Shown here: one piece after another, positions 26,090 through 35,538 of the stretch
Numbering within the stretch: the stretch's first letter is position 1
How the letters are laid out: each line of letters begins with the position of its first letter
Notes under the pieces: generated by a model
Told to the model about the DNA's origin: nothing
What the model saw: only the letters and a program-made list of their open reading frames with translations
The model's database searches: none
Assembly (NCBI RefSeq): GCF_900129215.1
Contig: NZ_FQUQ01000002.1
Coordinates: 1,550,001 to 1,614,000, forward strand
Reading direction: 5' to 3'
Origin: Pedobacter caeni
GTDB lineage: Bacteria > Bacteroidota > Bacteroidia > Sphingobacteriales > Sphingobacteriaceae
DNA: 64,000 nt
Program-made: the position numbers and the translations under genes

Positions 26090-26557
26090 TTATTTTGCAA
26101 TCTGCTCTTTTGAAAAGGAAGCGTTTAACCAACCGGTTTCAATCTGGGCAGCATATTTATTGTAGAAATTGATGGCCGGTTCATTCCAGTCGAGCACCTG
26201 CCAGGTCATCCCGTTATAGTTTTTCTCCTGAGCTTCTTTCATCACGGTTTCAAAAAGGATTTTTCCTACCCCTTTACCTCTATAGTTTTCGGTAACCAGG
26301 AAATCTTCCAGGTAAAGGCGACAACCTTTCCAGGTGGAATATCTGGTGTAATACAAAGCAAAGCCAATGATCTGCTGATCATCTTCGGCCACAAAGGCTT
26401 TCCATACCGGTGTAGCACCGAATCCGGCATCGATAAACTCGGCCAGGGTAACGGTTACTTCTTCCGGTGCTTTTTCATATAGGGCAAGTTCATTGATCAG
26501 CTCTAAAAGTCTGGCGCAATCTTCTTGTCTGGCAACTCTGATGATGATGTTATTCAT
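26090..26557 (-). CDS. GNAT acetyltransferase (diamine-acetyltransferase-like)
   Basis: A 155-residue single-domain GNAT enzyme. The acetyl-CoA loop R-G-K-G-V-G is at about residues 97-102, preceded by Y-L-E-D-F-L-V. The C-terminal W-N-E-P-A-I-N-F-Y resembles spermidine/spermine acetyltransferase-type proteins. Its start codon overlaps the last base of the YggS gene, so the two are translationally coupled. The substrate may be a polyamine or other primary amine (inference). Confidence 0.85.
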   Translation of the reverse strand: MNNIIIRVARQEDCARLLELINELALYEKAPEEVTVTLAEFIDAGFGATPVWKAFVAEDDQQIIGFALYYTRYSTWKGCRLYLEDFLVTENYRGKGVGKILFETVMKEAQEKNYNGMTWQVLDWNEPAINFYNKYAAQIETGWLNASFSKEQIAK

Positions 26558-27249
26558 TAGGCTTCTTCTTTCCAGTGTTTAATTTTTCTTTTACCAAATA
26601 TACTGCTGCCCACACGGACCATGGTACTTCCGGCTTCTATGGCCAGTTTATAATCTCCGGACATGCCCATAGAGATCTCTTTAAAGCTGTCTTCTTTTCT
26701 GAAGAAGCTCAGTTTGATGCCATCAAAAAGAACTTTCAGTTCTGTAAATTCATCCAGGGTTTGTTTTTCCAGGGCATTATTGCTGGCAATTCCCATCAGA
26801 CCAACAATTCTGACGTTTTTCATGGCCGCAAATTCTTCTGAACGCAACAGTTCGATCGCTTCGTCAAAGCCAAGACCAAACTTGGTATCTTCATCGGCAA
26901 TATAGATCTGAAGCAAACAGTCGATTACTCTTTTGTTCTTTGCAGCTTGTTTATCGATTTCCAATAACAATTTTAAACTGTCTACAGATTGGATCAGGCT
27001 GATAAAAGGGGCAATGTATTTGACTTTATTGGTCTGTAAATGACCAATAAGGTGCCACTCTATATCCTGTGGCAATTGCGCCTGCTTGTCTACCAGCTCC
27101 TGCACGATGTTCTCTCCAAATACCCTTTGTCCGGCTTCGTAAGCTTCTGTTACTGCTGCCGCTTCCTGGTATTTAGATACGGCGATTAATTTCACCGGGA
27201 TCGCATCCAATTCGTTTTTATATTTTAATAAGTTATCTGCTATACTCAT
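26557..27249 (-). CDS. YggS/PROSC family PLP-binding protein
   Basis: PLP homeostasis protein, 230 residues, single-domain fold like the N-terminal barrel of alanine racemase. The PLP Lys is Lys26 in L-I-A-V-S-K-Y. Other family phrases are F-G-E-N-I-V-Q-E near residue 44, W-H-L-I-G-H-L-Q-T-N-K near residue 63, and S-M-G-M-S-G-D-Y-K near residue 193. First gene of a five-gene minus-strand operon ending at 22738 and divergent from the DUF4296 gene. Confidence 0.92.
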   Translation of the reverse strand: MSIADNLLKYKNELDAIPVKLIAVSKYQEAAAVTEAYEAGQRVFGENIVQELVDKQAQLPQDIEWHLIGHLQTNKVKYIAPFISLIQSVDSLKLLLEIDKQAAKNKRVIDCLLQIYIADEDTKFGLGFDEAIELLRSEEFAAMKNVRIVGLMGIASNNALEKQTLDEFTELKVLFDGIKLSFFRKEDSFKEISMGMSGDYKLAIEAGSTMVRVGSSIFGKRKIKHWKEEA

Positions 27250-27320
27250 TTATCAGTATTTTTGGTAAAATTAAGAACCTTAGCGAACTTTGTCTAAGAA
27301 ATAATGATGTTTTAAGCATA

Positions 27321-27824
27321 ATGAGAAACTTTCTATATATCGTCTTCCTTTTTTTACTGATTTCAGGCTGCAAACCCGGTATTCCAAAAGACATCATTCA
27401 ACCTGGCCAAATGTCGGCATTGTTGAGTGATATTCATGTGGTTGATGGTTATGTATCCTCAATTCCAAGTGTAGACTCAGCGAAGAAGGTTGCCGCATCG
27501 TATTATAAGGGCGTTTATAAAAAGTACGATACGGATTCTGCGATGTATGCAAAGAGCATGGCTTATTACTACAAAAATCCTAAGGTACTGGATCAGATTT
27601 ATGGAGACGTGGTGGCCGACCTTAGCAGGCAAAAGGATGTGATTGTAAAATCAGACTCCTTGTCGAACGTCAAAGTCAGGCTGGAACAGGCGCTGAAAAA
27701 GAGTGCGGATTCACTGATGAAAGCGAATCCCGAGTACAAAATCCGTTTTCTCCTGAAAGACACCACAACGAAGGCGAAAATAGATATTATTCAACCAAAG
27801 ATGGTTTATACAGAACCCAAATAA
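27321..27824 (+). CDS. DUF4296 lipoprotein
   Basis: A 167-residue lipoprotein found widely in Bacteroidota. Signal peptide with lipobox L-I-S-G-C (Cys17). The DUF4296 part is the mature N-terminal half (M-S-A-L-L-S-D-I-H-V-V-D-G-Y, then Y-K-G-V-Y-K-K-Y); the C-terminal half is a charged helix. Function unknown. It is 15 nt before mutS2 and probably co-transcribed. Confidence 0.85.
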   Translation: MRNFLYIVFLFLLISGCKPGIPKDIIQPGQMSALLSDIHVVDGYVSSIPSVDSAKKVAASYYKGVYKKYDTDSAMYAKSMAYYYKNPKVLDQIYGDVVADLSRQKDVIVKSDSLSNVKVRLEQALKKSADSLMKANPEYKIRFLLKDTTTKAKIDIIQPKMVYTEPK

Positions 27825-27839
27825 AATATTAATATAAGT

Positions 27840-30212
27840 ATGTTATATCCTGAGAATTGTTTAGAGCGTTTGGGTTTTAATGAGATCAGACAACTTATTC
27901 ATAAACACTGTTTAAGCCCGATGGGGCAGCAGATGGTCGATAAAATGCAGGTCATGACGAAGTATGACCAGATCAATAAGTTTTTACGGCAAACCAATGA
28001 GTTTAAAAGTATCCTGGAAAACCAGGAACCCTTACAGATCAGTACCTTTTTTGATATTAAAAGCCTTGCTGATAAGATCAAAGTAGAAGGAACGTATCTG
28101 GTAGAAGATGAGTTACACCAAATGTATGCCTCACTGCAAACCGTATTTTCGGTACTGAGGTTTTTTGAAGAAAGAAAAGAAGTTTACCCCAACCTGGAAG
28201 CCTTACTGGAACACCTTCCTGTTGAAAAGAATATCCTGAAAAGAATTGAGACTGTTCTTGATCCCAAAGGAAAAATTAAGCCGAATGCTTCAACTACGTT
28301 GCAACAGATTATCGGCGATATTTCCAAAGCAGAACAGGATGTCCGCAAGCGGATGGATTCCATTTTTAAGCAGGCGGTAGGCAACAACTGGGTGGCAGAT
28401 GGAAGTCTGACCATCAGGGATGGAAGAATGTGTATTCCGATCCTGGCAGAAAATAAAAGAAAGATGAAAGGTTTCATCCATGATGAGTCGGCCAGCGGGC
28501 AGACCGTGTATATGGAGCCGGAAGAAGTCTTTACTTTAAATAATAAGCTCAGAGATCTGGAATTTGATAAACGCAGGGAGATCATCAAGATCCTGATTGC
28601 ACTGACCACTGATCTGAGGCCTTATACGCCTTTGTTGTTGTCTTATCATGGATTCCTGACCAAACTGGATTTTGTCCGTGCAAAGGCTTTGTTTGCGATA
28701 GAGGTGGAAGCCGATATGCCGGTCCTGATCAAGGAGGCTAAAACAAAACTGATCAATGCACGTCATCCTTTGTTGTACCTTTCCTTTAAGGCCGATAAAA
28801 AGACGGTGGTGCCATTGAATATGCACATCACGTCTGAGCTGAGAATTATTTTGGTTTCAGGACCCAATGCGGGAGGAAAGTCGGTCTGTATGAAAACTGT
28901 AGGTTTATTGCAGCTGATGGTACAATCAGGTTTGCTGATTCCTGTGCATGAATCAAGTGAGGTAGGGATTTTTGAAAACATCTTTGCCGATATCGGTGAT
29001 GATCAATCCATAGAAAGTGATTTGAGTACCTATAGTGCGCATTTAACGAAAATGCGTTATTTCGTAGAACATGCTTCTCCGAAAACACTGGTGCTGATCG
29101 ATGAGTTTGGAACAGGTACTGATCCTCAGTTTGGAGGGCCGATGGCGGAAGCGGTACTGGAAGTATTGAACAATAAAAAGGTACGGGGGGTAATCACTAC
29201 CCACTATTCCAACCTGAAACTTTTTGCCGGCAATACCCCCGGACTGGAAAACGCGTCCATGTTATTCGATAACGATAAGATGAAGCCACTCTATGTCCTG
29301 GAAATCGGTAAGCCGGGAAGTTCTTATGCTTTTGAAATTGCACAGAACATCGGACTTCAAAAGGAAGTACTGGAACTGGCAAGGGCAAAAACAGGAACCA
29401 ACCAGAACAGGATCGACAGTTTACTGGTAGATCTGGAAAGGGAGAAAAAGCAGATTTATGATACGAAACTGCATTTGTCTACGCAACAGAACAAGGTGAA
29501 AAACCTGGTTGCTGAAAATGAGAAACTGAAGCTGTTTTTAGATGAGAACAAGAAAGTGCTCATCAAAGAAGCGAAGCTGGAAGCGCAGGCGATCATTAAG
29601 AATGCGAACAAACTGGTAGAAAATACGATTGCTGAGATCAAGGAAAATCAGGCAGATAAAACGGTGACCAAGCAATTGCGACAAAACCTGCAAAAGGTGA
29701 TGGTGCAAAATCAGGTCAAAGAAGAAAAGAAACCTGAAGTGGCGGTACCATTGAATACCCCTATAGAAGTGGGCGATTGGGTGCAGCTGAATAACAGCGA
29801 AACTACTGGTCAGGTGTTAGAAATTAACCGGGATAACCTGGTGGTGGCTTTAGGTGATCTACGTTCTGTTTTGAAGAAAAACAGGGTGTATAAGATCAGC
29901 AACAAACAAGCTAAAAAAGCCATTCAGAACAACTCCTACACCGGAAGTATCTCTGAAGCGATTGGAAACTTTACGGCGGAACTGGACCTGCGTGGAATGC
30001 GTGGTGATAATGCGCTTCATGAAGTGGAGAAATACCTGGACAAATCAATCATGCTGGGCTTTCCTTTCATTAAACTGATCCATGGAAAAGGAGACGGGAT
30101 TTTAAGAAAGCTGATCCGTGAATACCTGAAGAAGTATAGCCAGGTAAACCGGGTAGAGGATGAGCATGCCGACAGAGGAGGCGATGGCATCACTTACGTA
30201 TATTTCAATTAA
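27840..30212 (+). CDS. mutS2: MutS2
   Basis: A 790-residue MutS2 protein. In other bacteria the family acts on recombination intermediates and on collided ribosomes. Order of parts: an N-terminal core and lever region (1-300); ATPase with Walker A G-P-N-A-G-G-K-S near residue 341 and Walker B V-L-I-D-E-F-G-T-G near residue 419; a long coiled coil (about 510-620); a KOW-like segment near 640; and a C-terminal Smr nuclease domain (about 716-790) with E-L-D-L-R-G-M-R and I-H-G-K-G-D-G. No MutS1-type mismatch-recognition domain is present. Confidence 0.94.
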   Translation: MLYPENCLERLGFNEIRQLIHKHCLSPMGQQMVDKMQVMTKYDQINKFLRQTNEFKSILENQEPLQISTFFDIKSLADKIKVEGTYLVEDELHQMYASLQTVFSVLRFFEERKEVYPNLEALLEHLPVEKNILKRIETVLDPKGKIKPNASTTLQQIIGDISKAEQDVRKRMDSIFKQAVGNNWVADGSLTIRDGRMCIPILAENKRKMKGFIHDESASGQTVYMEPEEVFTLNNKLRDLEFDKRREIIKILIALTTDLRPYTPLLLSYHGFLTKLDFVRAKALFAIEVEADMPVLIKEAKTKLINARHPLLYLSFKADKKTVVPLNMHITSELRIILVSGPNAGGKSVCMKTVGLLQLMVQSGLLIPVHESSEVGIFENIFADIGDDQSIESDLSTYSAHLTKMRYFVEHASPKTLVLIDEFGTGTDPQFGGPMAEAVLEVLNNKKVRGVITTHYSNLKLFAGNTPGLENASMLFDNDKMKPLYVLEIGKPGSSYAFEIAQNIGLQKEVLELARAKTGTNQNRIDSLLVDLEREKKQIYDTKLHLSTQQNKVKNLVAENEKLKLFLDENKKVLIKEAKLEAQAIIKNANKLVENTIAEIKENQADKTVTKQLRQNLQKVMVQNQVKEEKKPEVAVPLNTPIEVGDWVQLNNSETTGQVLEINRDNLVVALGDLRSVLKKNRVYKISNKQAKKAIQNNSYTGSISEAIGNFTAELDLRGMRGDNALHEVEKYLDKSIMLGFPFIKLIHGKGDGILRKLIREYLKKYSQVNRVEDEHADRGGDGITYVYFN

Positions 30213-30225
30213 GTAAACATATTTG

Positions 30226-30258
30226 GGACATTGCTGTTATATTAAAAAAGCAATGTCC
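30226..30258 (+). promoter_or_regulatory. Hairpin abutting the start codon of the sugar dehydrogenase gene
   Basis: Arms GGACATTGCT (30226-30235) and AGCAATGTCC (30249-30258), perfect 10 bp, with the distal arm ending 1 nt before ATG 30260. There is no T run, so it is not a normal terminator. Confidence 0.5.
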
Positions 30259-30259
30259 T

Positions 30260-31357
30260 ATGAAAACCTTGATCATCAGTGCTTTTGCACTTCTGCTTAG
30301 CTTTTCTGCCTGTAAGAAAAGTAAATCTGACGGAACGGGAAATCCCCTTCCTGATGCGGAATTAAAGACCCGTGTATTGAGTTCAGGTCTGGTTCATCCC
30401 TGGGAGATGATCTATGGTCCGGATCAGCAGATCTGGATGACTGAACGGCCGGGAAGGATCAGCAGGGTAGATCCTCAGACGGGAAAAGTTACGTTATTAC
30501 ATACGATTTCTGAAGTAGTCTCTAATGGAGAAGGTGGTTTATTGGGAATGGCTTTACATCCTGATTTTACGACTAATCCATGGGTTTATGTGGTCTATAA
30601 TTATACAACCGGTGGCAATTACAGAGAAAAAGTGGTCCGTTTTAATTATGCAAATGGAGCGCTTAGTGCTCCTGTAACGATCATTGATCAGATTCCTGCG
30701 GCCAGTATTCACAATGGTTCAAGGCTACTGATTACCGCTGACCGGAAGCTGATGATCAGTACCGGTGATGCAAGCAATGCCCCTAATGCACAAAACACAG
30801 GTTCTCTTTCCGGAAAAATCCTTCGTTTGAACCTGGATGGAAGTATTCCTGCTGATAATCCCAATGCGGGTAGTCCTTTATGGAGCTTCGGACATCGGAA
30901 CCCTCAGGGATTAATCCAGGTAGGAGATAAGATCTATTCTTCTGAACATGGCGCAAATAGTGATGACGAGATTAACCTGATTGTAAAAGGAAGGAATTAT
31001 GGATGGCCTAATGTTGAAGGCTTTTGCAATACAACAACAGAGCAGGGTTTCTGCGCCATCAATAATGTAGTGGAACCATTGTTTGCCTGGACGCCTACCA
31101 TCGCCACTGCGAGCATTTCTTATTACAATTCGGATTATATCCCCCAATGGAAAAACTCTTTGTTACTGGTGAGTCTGAAGGCTTCAAAGCTGACGCAGTT
31201 GAAGCTCAGTGCAGGAGGCGATAAAATCACGGAAGCAAAAGACTTTTTAGTTAATGAATTTGGCCGGTTGAGAGCCATATGCCAGTCGCCTGACGGGAAG
31301 ATTTACATCGCGAGCAGCACCGGGAATAACGATAAAATTATAGAAATAGCCAAATAA
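30260..31357 (+). CDS. PQQ-dependent glucose/sorbosone-dehydrogenase-like lipoprotein
   Basis: A 365-residue lipoprotein (lipobox S-F-S-A-C, Cys18) with a six-bladed beta-propeller of the soluble glucose/sorbosone dehydrogenase family. Typical phrases: L-V-H-P-W-E-M, G-E-G-G-L-L-G-M-A-L-H-P-D-F near residue 95, S-T-G-D-A near 170, and S-E-H-G-A-N-S-D-D-E-I-N near 230. It would oxidise a sugar or aldose in the periplasm with PQQ, but I see no PQQ synthesis genes here. The start is set by the ATG beside the hairpin. Single gene. Confidence 0.85.
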   Translation: MKTLIISAFALLLSFSACKKSKSDGTGNPLPDAELKTRVLSSGLVHPWEMIYGPDQQIWMTERPGRISRVDPQTGKVTLLHTISEVVSNGEGGLLGMALHPDFTTNPWVYVVYNYTTGGNYREKVVRFNYANGALSAPVTIIDQIPAASIHNGSRLLITADRKLMISTGDASNAPNAQNTGSLSGKILRLNLDGSIPADNPNAGSPLWSFGHRNPQGLIQVGDKIYSSEHGANSDDEINLIVKGRNYGWPNVEGFCNTTTEQGFCAINNVVEPLFAWTPTIATASISYYNSDYIPQWKNSLLLVSLKASKLTQLKLSAGGDKITEAKDFLVNEFGRLRAICQSPDGKIYIASSTGNNDKIIEIAK

Positions 31358-31405
31358 ATTGTTGGAACACATTTTATACTATAATTTAGTAGCAAAACCT
31401 TATAT

Positions 31406-32107
31406 ATGATCAATAAAGTAGTTTCGGGTGCTGATGAAGCCATCAGCGATATCGAGAATGGGAATACCTTAATGCTCGGCGGTTTTGGGCTTTGTGGTAT
31501 TCCTGAGAATTGCATTACCGCTCTGGTAAAGAAAGGCGTAAAAGATTTAACATGTATATCCAACAATGCAGGAGTAGATGATTTCGGAATCGGGCTGATG
31601 TTGCAACAACGTCAGGTGAAGAAAATGATCTCTTCCTATGTAGGTGAAAATGCAGAATTTGAACGTCAGTTGCTAAGCGGGGAATTGGAAGTAGAGCTGA
31701 TTCCGCAAGGAACATTGGCAACAAGGTGTATGGCTTCCGGATATGGAATGCCTGCAATTTTTACTCCGGCTGGAGTAGGTACAGAAGTGGCCGAAGGAAA
31801 GGAAGTACGAAACTTTAATGGGAAAGACTACCTGATGGAATATGCTTTTGATGCTGATTTTGCAATTGTTAAAGCCTGGAAAGGAGATACCGCAGGAAAC
31901 CTGATCTTCAGGTCGACGAGCAGGAATTTCAATCCGGTAATGGCGATGGCAGGAAAGATCACCATTGCTGAAGTAGAAGAGCTGGTGGAAGCAGGAGAAT
32001 TAGATCCTGATCATATTCATACGCCCGGTGTATTCGTTCACCGCATATTTCAAGGTGCCGGTTATGAGAAAAGAATCGAGCAACGAACAGTCAGAACAAA
32101 AAATTAA
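31406..32107 (+). CDS. scoA: 3-oxoacid CoA-transferase subunit A
   Basis: Alpha subunit of succinyl-CoA:3-ketoacid CoA-transferase, 233 residues, the normal size. Family start M-I-N-K-V-V followed by [13 protein letters not shown] near residue 23, then [11 protein letters not shown]. Subunit B starts 18 nt later. With the thiolase at 50574, the cell can activate acetoacetate and cleave it to acetyl-CoA, as in branched-chain amino acid or ketone-body use. Confidence 0.93.
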   Translation: MINKVVSGADEAISDIENGNTLMLGGFGLCGIPENCITALVKKGVKDLTCISNNAGVDDFGIGLMLQQRQVKKMISSYVGENAEFERQLLSGELEVELIPQGTLATRCMASGYGMPAIFTPAGVGTEVAEGKEVRNFNGKDYLMEYAFDADFAIVKAWKGDTAGNLIFRSTSRNFNPVMAMAGKITIAEVEELVEAGELDPDHIHTPGVFVHRIFQGAGYEKRIEQRTVRTKN

Positions 32108-32125
32108 TCCTATTAAATTATTAGT

Positions 32126-32785
32126 ATGTTGGATAAGGACGGAATTGCGAAGCGTATCGCAAAAGAAATCAAAGACGGATTTTATGTGAATTTAGGGATC
32201 GGCATTCCTACATTGGTAGCCAATTATATTCCTGCAGGAATCAACGTGGTATTGCAATCTGAAAACGGATTGCTGGGAATGGGGCCATTCCCTTTTGAAG
32301 GAGAAGAAGATGCAGATCTGATCAATGCAGGAAAACAAACGATTACGACTTTACCAGGATCTTCGATCTTTGACTCTGCATTGAGCTTTGGCATGATCAG
32401 GAGCCAGAAGATAGACCTTACTATTTTAGGGGCTATGGAAGTGTCTGAGAACGGAGATATTGCGAACTGGAAGATCCCGGGCAAGATGGTGAAAGGAATG
32501 GGAGGAGCAATGGATCTTGTGGCTTCTGCAAAGAACATTATTGTAGCGATGCAGCATGTAAATAAAGCAGGAGAAAGTAAGTTATTGCCGAAATGTACTT
32601 TACCGCTTACGGGAGTGAATTGTATCAAAAAGATCGTTACTGAGCTTGCGGTATTGGATGTGCTTCCTGAAGGAGGTTTTAAACTGATTGAAAGGGCACC
32701 GGGTGTGAGCGTGGATTACATCAGACAGGCCACTACAGGTAAACTGTTTGCGGATGACAATGTGCCGGAAATGATTTTTGACTAA
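32126..32785 (+). CDS. scoB: 3-oxoacid CoA-transferase subunit B
   Basis: Beta subunit, 219 residues, carrying the catalytic Glu in L-Q-S-E-N-G-L-L-G-M-G (Glu46). Other family phrases are V-N-L-G-I-G-I-P-T-L and K-G-M-G-G-A-M-D-L-V near residue 126. It follows scoA and ends at a palindromic terminator. Confidence 0.93.
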   Translation: MLDKDGIAKRIAKEIKDGFYVNLGIGIPTLVANYIPAGINVVLQSENGLLGMGPFPFEGEEDADLINAGKQTITTLPGSSIFDSALSFGMIRSQKIDLTILGAMEVSENGDIANWKIPGKMVKGMGGAMDLVASAKNIIVAMQHVNKAGESKLLPKCTLPLTGVNCIKKIVTELAVLDVLPEGGFKLIERAPGVSVDYIRQATTGKLFADDNVPEMIFD

Positions 32786-32811
32786 AAATAGAAATATTCA
32801 TTGTTAAATAG

Positions 32812-32837
32812 AAAAGGGACGCAATTGCGTCCCTTTT
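32812..32837. terminator. Bidirectional terminator
   Basis: A 26-bp near-perfect palindrome (AAAAGGGACGCAA and its complement) between convergent scoB and the uridine kinase gene. The loop is formed by the central CAATTG. Confidence 0.85.
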
Positions 32838-32841
32838 TATG

Positions 32842-33489
32842 TTATTCCTGTTTGTGTTTACAGTATTTTACTTTTAAATCAGCAGAGATTTCATCTGTGA
32901 TTTTGATGATGTCATCAGGTGTATCGAAATTGTTGACAATAATCTTGTCGCAATCTCCTCTGTAAGGCAATAAATATTCATGATATGCCGGAACCACATG
33001 GTTGATCCATTTGTAAGTTACATCTTCTTCAGAGTACCCACGTTCCATTCCATCGCGTTTGATCCTTCTGGCCAGAGCAACTGCATCTTCAGCCTCTACA
33101 AATATGCGGTGATCGAGCATTGCTGCAATCTCCTCGAAATGCAGAATGAAAAGGCCTTCTACGATAATAATAGGAGCTGGATTAATCTCCAGAATTTTTG
33201 TTACTGCTAAAGGATTATTGAAATTATATTCCTTTTTGTAGATCACTTCACCTTTTACCAGTTTCTTAATATCAAGCAGGAACTGCTCGTTATCAATGGT
33301 AGAAGGTAAATCAAAATTATATAGTTTGTTTTCTTCCTGGGTCATTTCTCCCACAGGAATGTAATAGTCATCCTGAGAAACCAGGGTAACTTCATCATGT
33401 TTAAAATGATGTAAGAAACAATTTAAAAAAAAGGTTTTACCGGAACCACTTCCCCCCGCAATACCAATGATAAATGGCTTATTGTTCAT
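32842..33489 (-). CDS. udk: Uridine kinase
   Basis: Phosphorylates uridine or cytidine in pyrimidine salvage. About 215 residues from ATG 33489; a GTG four codons earlier is possible but less likely. P-loop G-G-S-G-S-G-K-T at about residues 11-18, then S-Q-D-D-Y-Y near 37 and F-D-L-P-S-T near 58, all typical of Udk. The start overlaps the end of the LysM gene by 11 nt, so the two are coupled. Confidence 0.9.
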   Translation of the reverse strand: MNNKPFIIGIAGGSGSGKTFFLNCFLHHFKHDEVTLVSQDDYYIPVGEMTQEENKLYNFDLPSTIDNEQFLLDIKKLVKGEVIYKKEYNFNNPLAVTKILEINPAPIIIVEGLFILHFEEIAAMLDHRIFVEAEDAVALARRIKRDGMERGYSEEDVTYKWINHVVPAYHEYLLPYRGDCDKIIVNNFDTPDDIIKITDEISADLKVKYCKHKQE

Positions 33490-34774
33490 TGTCTTGTCCA
33501 CCGTACGTTAAATTACAAAAAAATCTTTTGTCCAATGCGCCTAATGCATCAGCAACGGCTTTGGTCATTACAATGATAACATCTTTTGTAGACTCATTCT
33601 CTGTAAATTTACCAACAACCTTTGCAAAGGTGGATCTGTTGCTCATTGGATTGGTAATTTTCATGACTGTTCCGATAGGAGCAGAGCGATGTAATACCAG
33701 CATTTTTGAAGGGTCAAGATCCGGATCAGCGATCCAGATTCCGGTTCCTTTTTCGTCCATTTGGTTTAAGCCATATCTGCTGGCCGGTAACCTCAACGAA
33801 GGATTTTTTATAGAATTTAAAGTATCAACAGTACCTTCTACTTCATTATGAGCATTAGGTAGTGGTTTTGGTGGATACTGTCCTCTGATTAATAATTTCT
33901 GACCCACAGTAAGTGAGTTATTGATCAATCCGTTTTTTGTTTTTAGCTGATCCATTGTCATTCTATAAGTAGTGGCAATGGAGTAAATGGTTTCATTAGA
34001 AGCAACGGTATGTACCAGCAGTTCTTCATTTGAAGGTGCAGAGGTGGTTGCCGGTGGGGTTTGTGTTTGTGTTGCAGGAGTAGTTGTGGTAGCAGGTTGT
34101 TTTTTAGGGAAAATAGGAACGAGTACTTCTTCCTTTTTTCTGTTCTCTATCACTGGCGTCTGTTGTGCGGTAACCGGAGATTGTTGCGATGTGACAGGAG
34201 TGGTATTTGGTTTTGTATTACTTGCAGTTTCTGTGGGTTGTTCTTCTGCTGATTTTGTTGCAGGGATCTTTAACAACTGGCCAATCTGAAGGTTAATTGT
34301 TCTCAGGTTATTGACCCTTTTGATTTCATTTACCGTTGTGCCATACTTTTCTGCCAGCATATTCAGGTTTTCCTTTTTCTGGACAGCATGTTCGATCAGG
34401 CCACCTTCTAAGGTTTGATCTGTGTTGTTGGAAGTGTTGTTAGAGGTGTTGTTTTGAGTGCCGGGAGTTGTTTTACCAGCGGCAGTTGTTCTTACCGGAG
34501 CCTGTTCAGCCACAAAAGGAAGGTTGGTAGGTACTTTAATGATGACACCGATTTGTAAAAATTTGTTGTCGTTGAAGGTCATGATGTCTTTTGGGGTCAC
34601 GCTGTACCTTCTTCCGATAGAATAATAGGTGTCTTTAGCTACGACCTGATGGACAATTAGTTTTTTGCCATTGCGGTTTTCTACACCTATAGAATCCCTT
34701 GTGTTGGTATTGGCATTGGCAGCGGATAGGTTTAAAACCACTGCAAATAGCGATACTATATAATATTTATACAT
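33479..34774 (-). CDS. Secreted LysM-repeat protein with RlpA-like C-terminal domain
   Basis: About 431 residues from ATG 34774 (an earlier open stretch is not needed). Signal peptide about residues 1-22, then three LysM domains, recognised by H-Q-V-V-A-K-D-T-Y-Y-S-I-G, H-A-V-Q-K-K-E-N-L-N-M-L-A, and H-T-V-A-S-N-E-T-I-Y-S-I-A. They are separated by Pro/Thr/Gln-rich linkers. The last ~95 residues resemble an RlpA-like double-psi barrel (I-G-T-V-M-K-I-T-N-P), though the catalytic Asp is not certain. It likely binds peptidoglycan in the periplasm. Confidence 0.85.
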   Translation of the reverse strand: MYKYYIVSLFAVVLNLSAANANTNTRDSIGVENRNGKKLIVHQVVAKDTYYSIGRRYSVTPKDIMTFNDNKFLQIGVIIKVPTNLPFVAEQAPVRTTAAGKTTPGTQNNTSNNTSNNTDQTLEGGLIEHAVQKKENLNMLAEKYGTTVNEIKRVNNLRTINLQIGQLLKIPATKSAEEQPTETASNTKPNTTPVTSQQSPVTAQQTPVIENRKKEEVLVPIFPKKQPATTTTPATQTQTPPATTSAPSNEELLVHTVASNETIYSIATTYRMTMDQLKTKNGLINNSLTVGQKLLIRGQYPPKPLPNAHNEVEGTVDTLNSIKNPSLRLPASRYGLNQMDEKGTGIWIADPDLDPSKMLVLHRSAPIGTVMKITNPMSNRSTFAKVVGKFTENESTKDVIIVMTKAVADALGALDKRFFCNLTYGGQDNEQ

Positions 34775-34957
34775 TAATGTTCTGTTAAATTTAATGAGCA
34801 ATTATACGAATAATAAAAGAAAGCGGGAATTTTGAATATTAAACGCTCTTTCCAAAGTGGTATTGTACGCCTAAATAACAATTTTCAAAACCATTTATAA
34901 CCCCTACTGTTATATATGTGATCCCTATAATCACAACAAAATAAAAAAATAAATACC

Positions 34958-35437
34958 ATGGACGCAAAAGAAATCAGTTTAAATGAGAAAAAAGTAAAAC
35001 CTGTAGTAGACATGCTGAACGACTATCTGGCTAATTATCATATGCATTACCAGAAATTAAGAGGCTGTCACTGGAATGTAAAAGGGCAGAACTTTTTTAC
35101 ACTGCATATCAAATTTGAAGAATTATATACCAATGCCCAGTTAACTATTGATGAAATTGCCGAGCGTGTACTGACCTTGGGAAAACCACCTCATAGTCGT
35201 TTTTCTGATTATATCAAAGAGTCAGCGATCAAAGAAGCAGATACGATTGGAATGAAAGACCTGGATATGGTTGATGCCATTCTGGATGATATGTCTCAAT
35301 TGATACAGATTGAAAGAGATTTATTAGATGCTACCGATGCCGCAGGTGATGACGGCTCTAATGATATGGTAAACAGATTTATGCAATTTAAGGAGAAAAA
35401 TACCTGGATGCTGAGATCGTTTGCCGGTAAAAAATAA
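34958..35437 (+). CDS. dps: Dps-family ferritin-like protein
   Basis: DNA-protecting mini-ferritin, 159 residues, usual size. The intersubunit ferroxidase residues are in G-C-H-W-N-V-K-G (residues 35-42) and the following H-I-K-F-E-E-L-Y. The N-terminal tail is short and has several Lys. It oxidises and stores Fe2+ with H2O2 and can protect DNA during stress. Single gene with its own terminator. Confidence 0.93.
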   Translation: MDAKEISLNEKKVKPVVDMLNDYLANYHMHYQKLRGCHWNVKGQNFFTLHIKFEELYTNAQLTIDEIAERVLTLGKPPHSRFSDYIKESAIKEADTIGMKDLDMVDAILDDMSQLIQIERDLLDATDAAGDDGSNDMVNRFMQFKEKNTWMLRSFAGKK

Positions 35438-35456
35438 TACGTCTTCCCCCAATGAT

Positions 35457-35486
35457 AAAAGACCATGCATTTATGTATGGTCTTTT
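35457..35486 (+). terminator. Terminator of dps
   Basis: Arms AAAAGACCAT (35457-35466) and ATGGTCTTTT (35477-35486). Confidence 0.82.
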
Positions 35487-35523
35487 CTAGTTAAAGGCTT
35501 TATGTCAAACAACAATTGTTTAA

Positions 35524-35531
35524 TATCTTTG
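35524..35531 (+). promoter_or_regulatory. -7 box very close to the ubiD start
   Basis: TATCTTTG, an exact TAnnTTTG match that ends 7 nt before ATG 35539. Transcription would start at or near the start codon, so the mRNA is probably leaderless or nearly so. Confidence 0.5.
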
Positions 35532-35538
35532 GCAGGTC

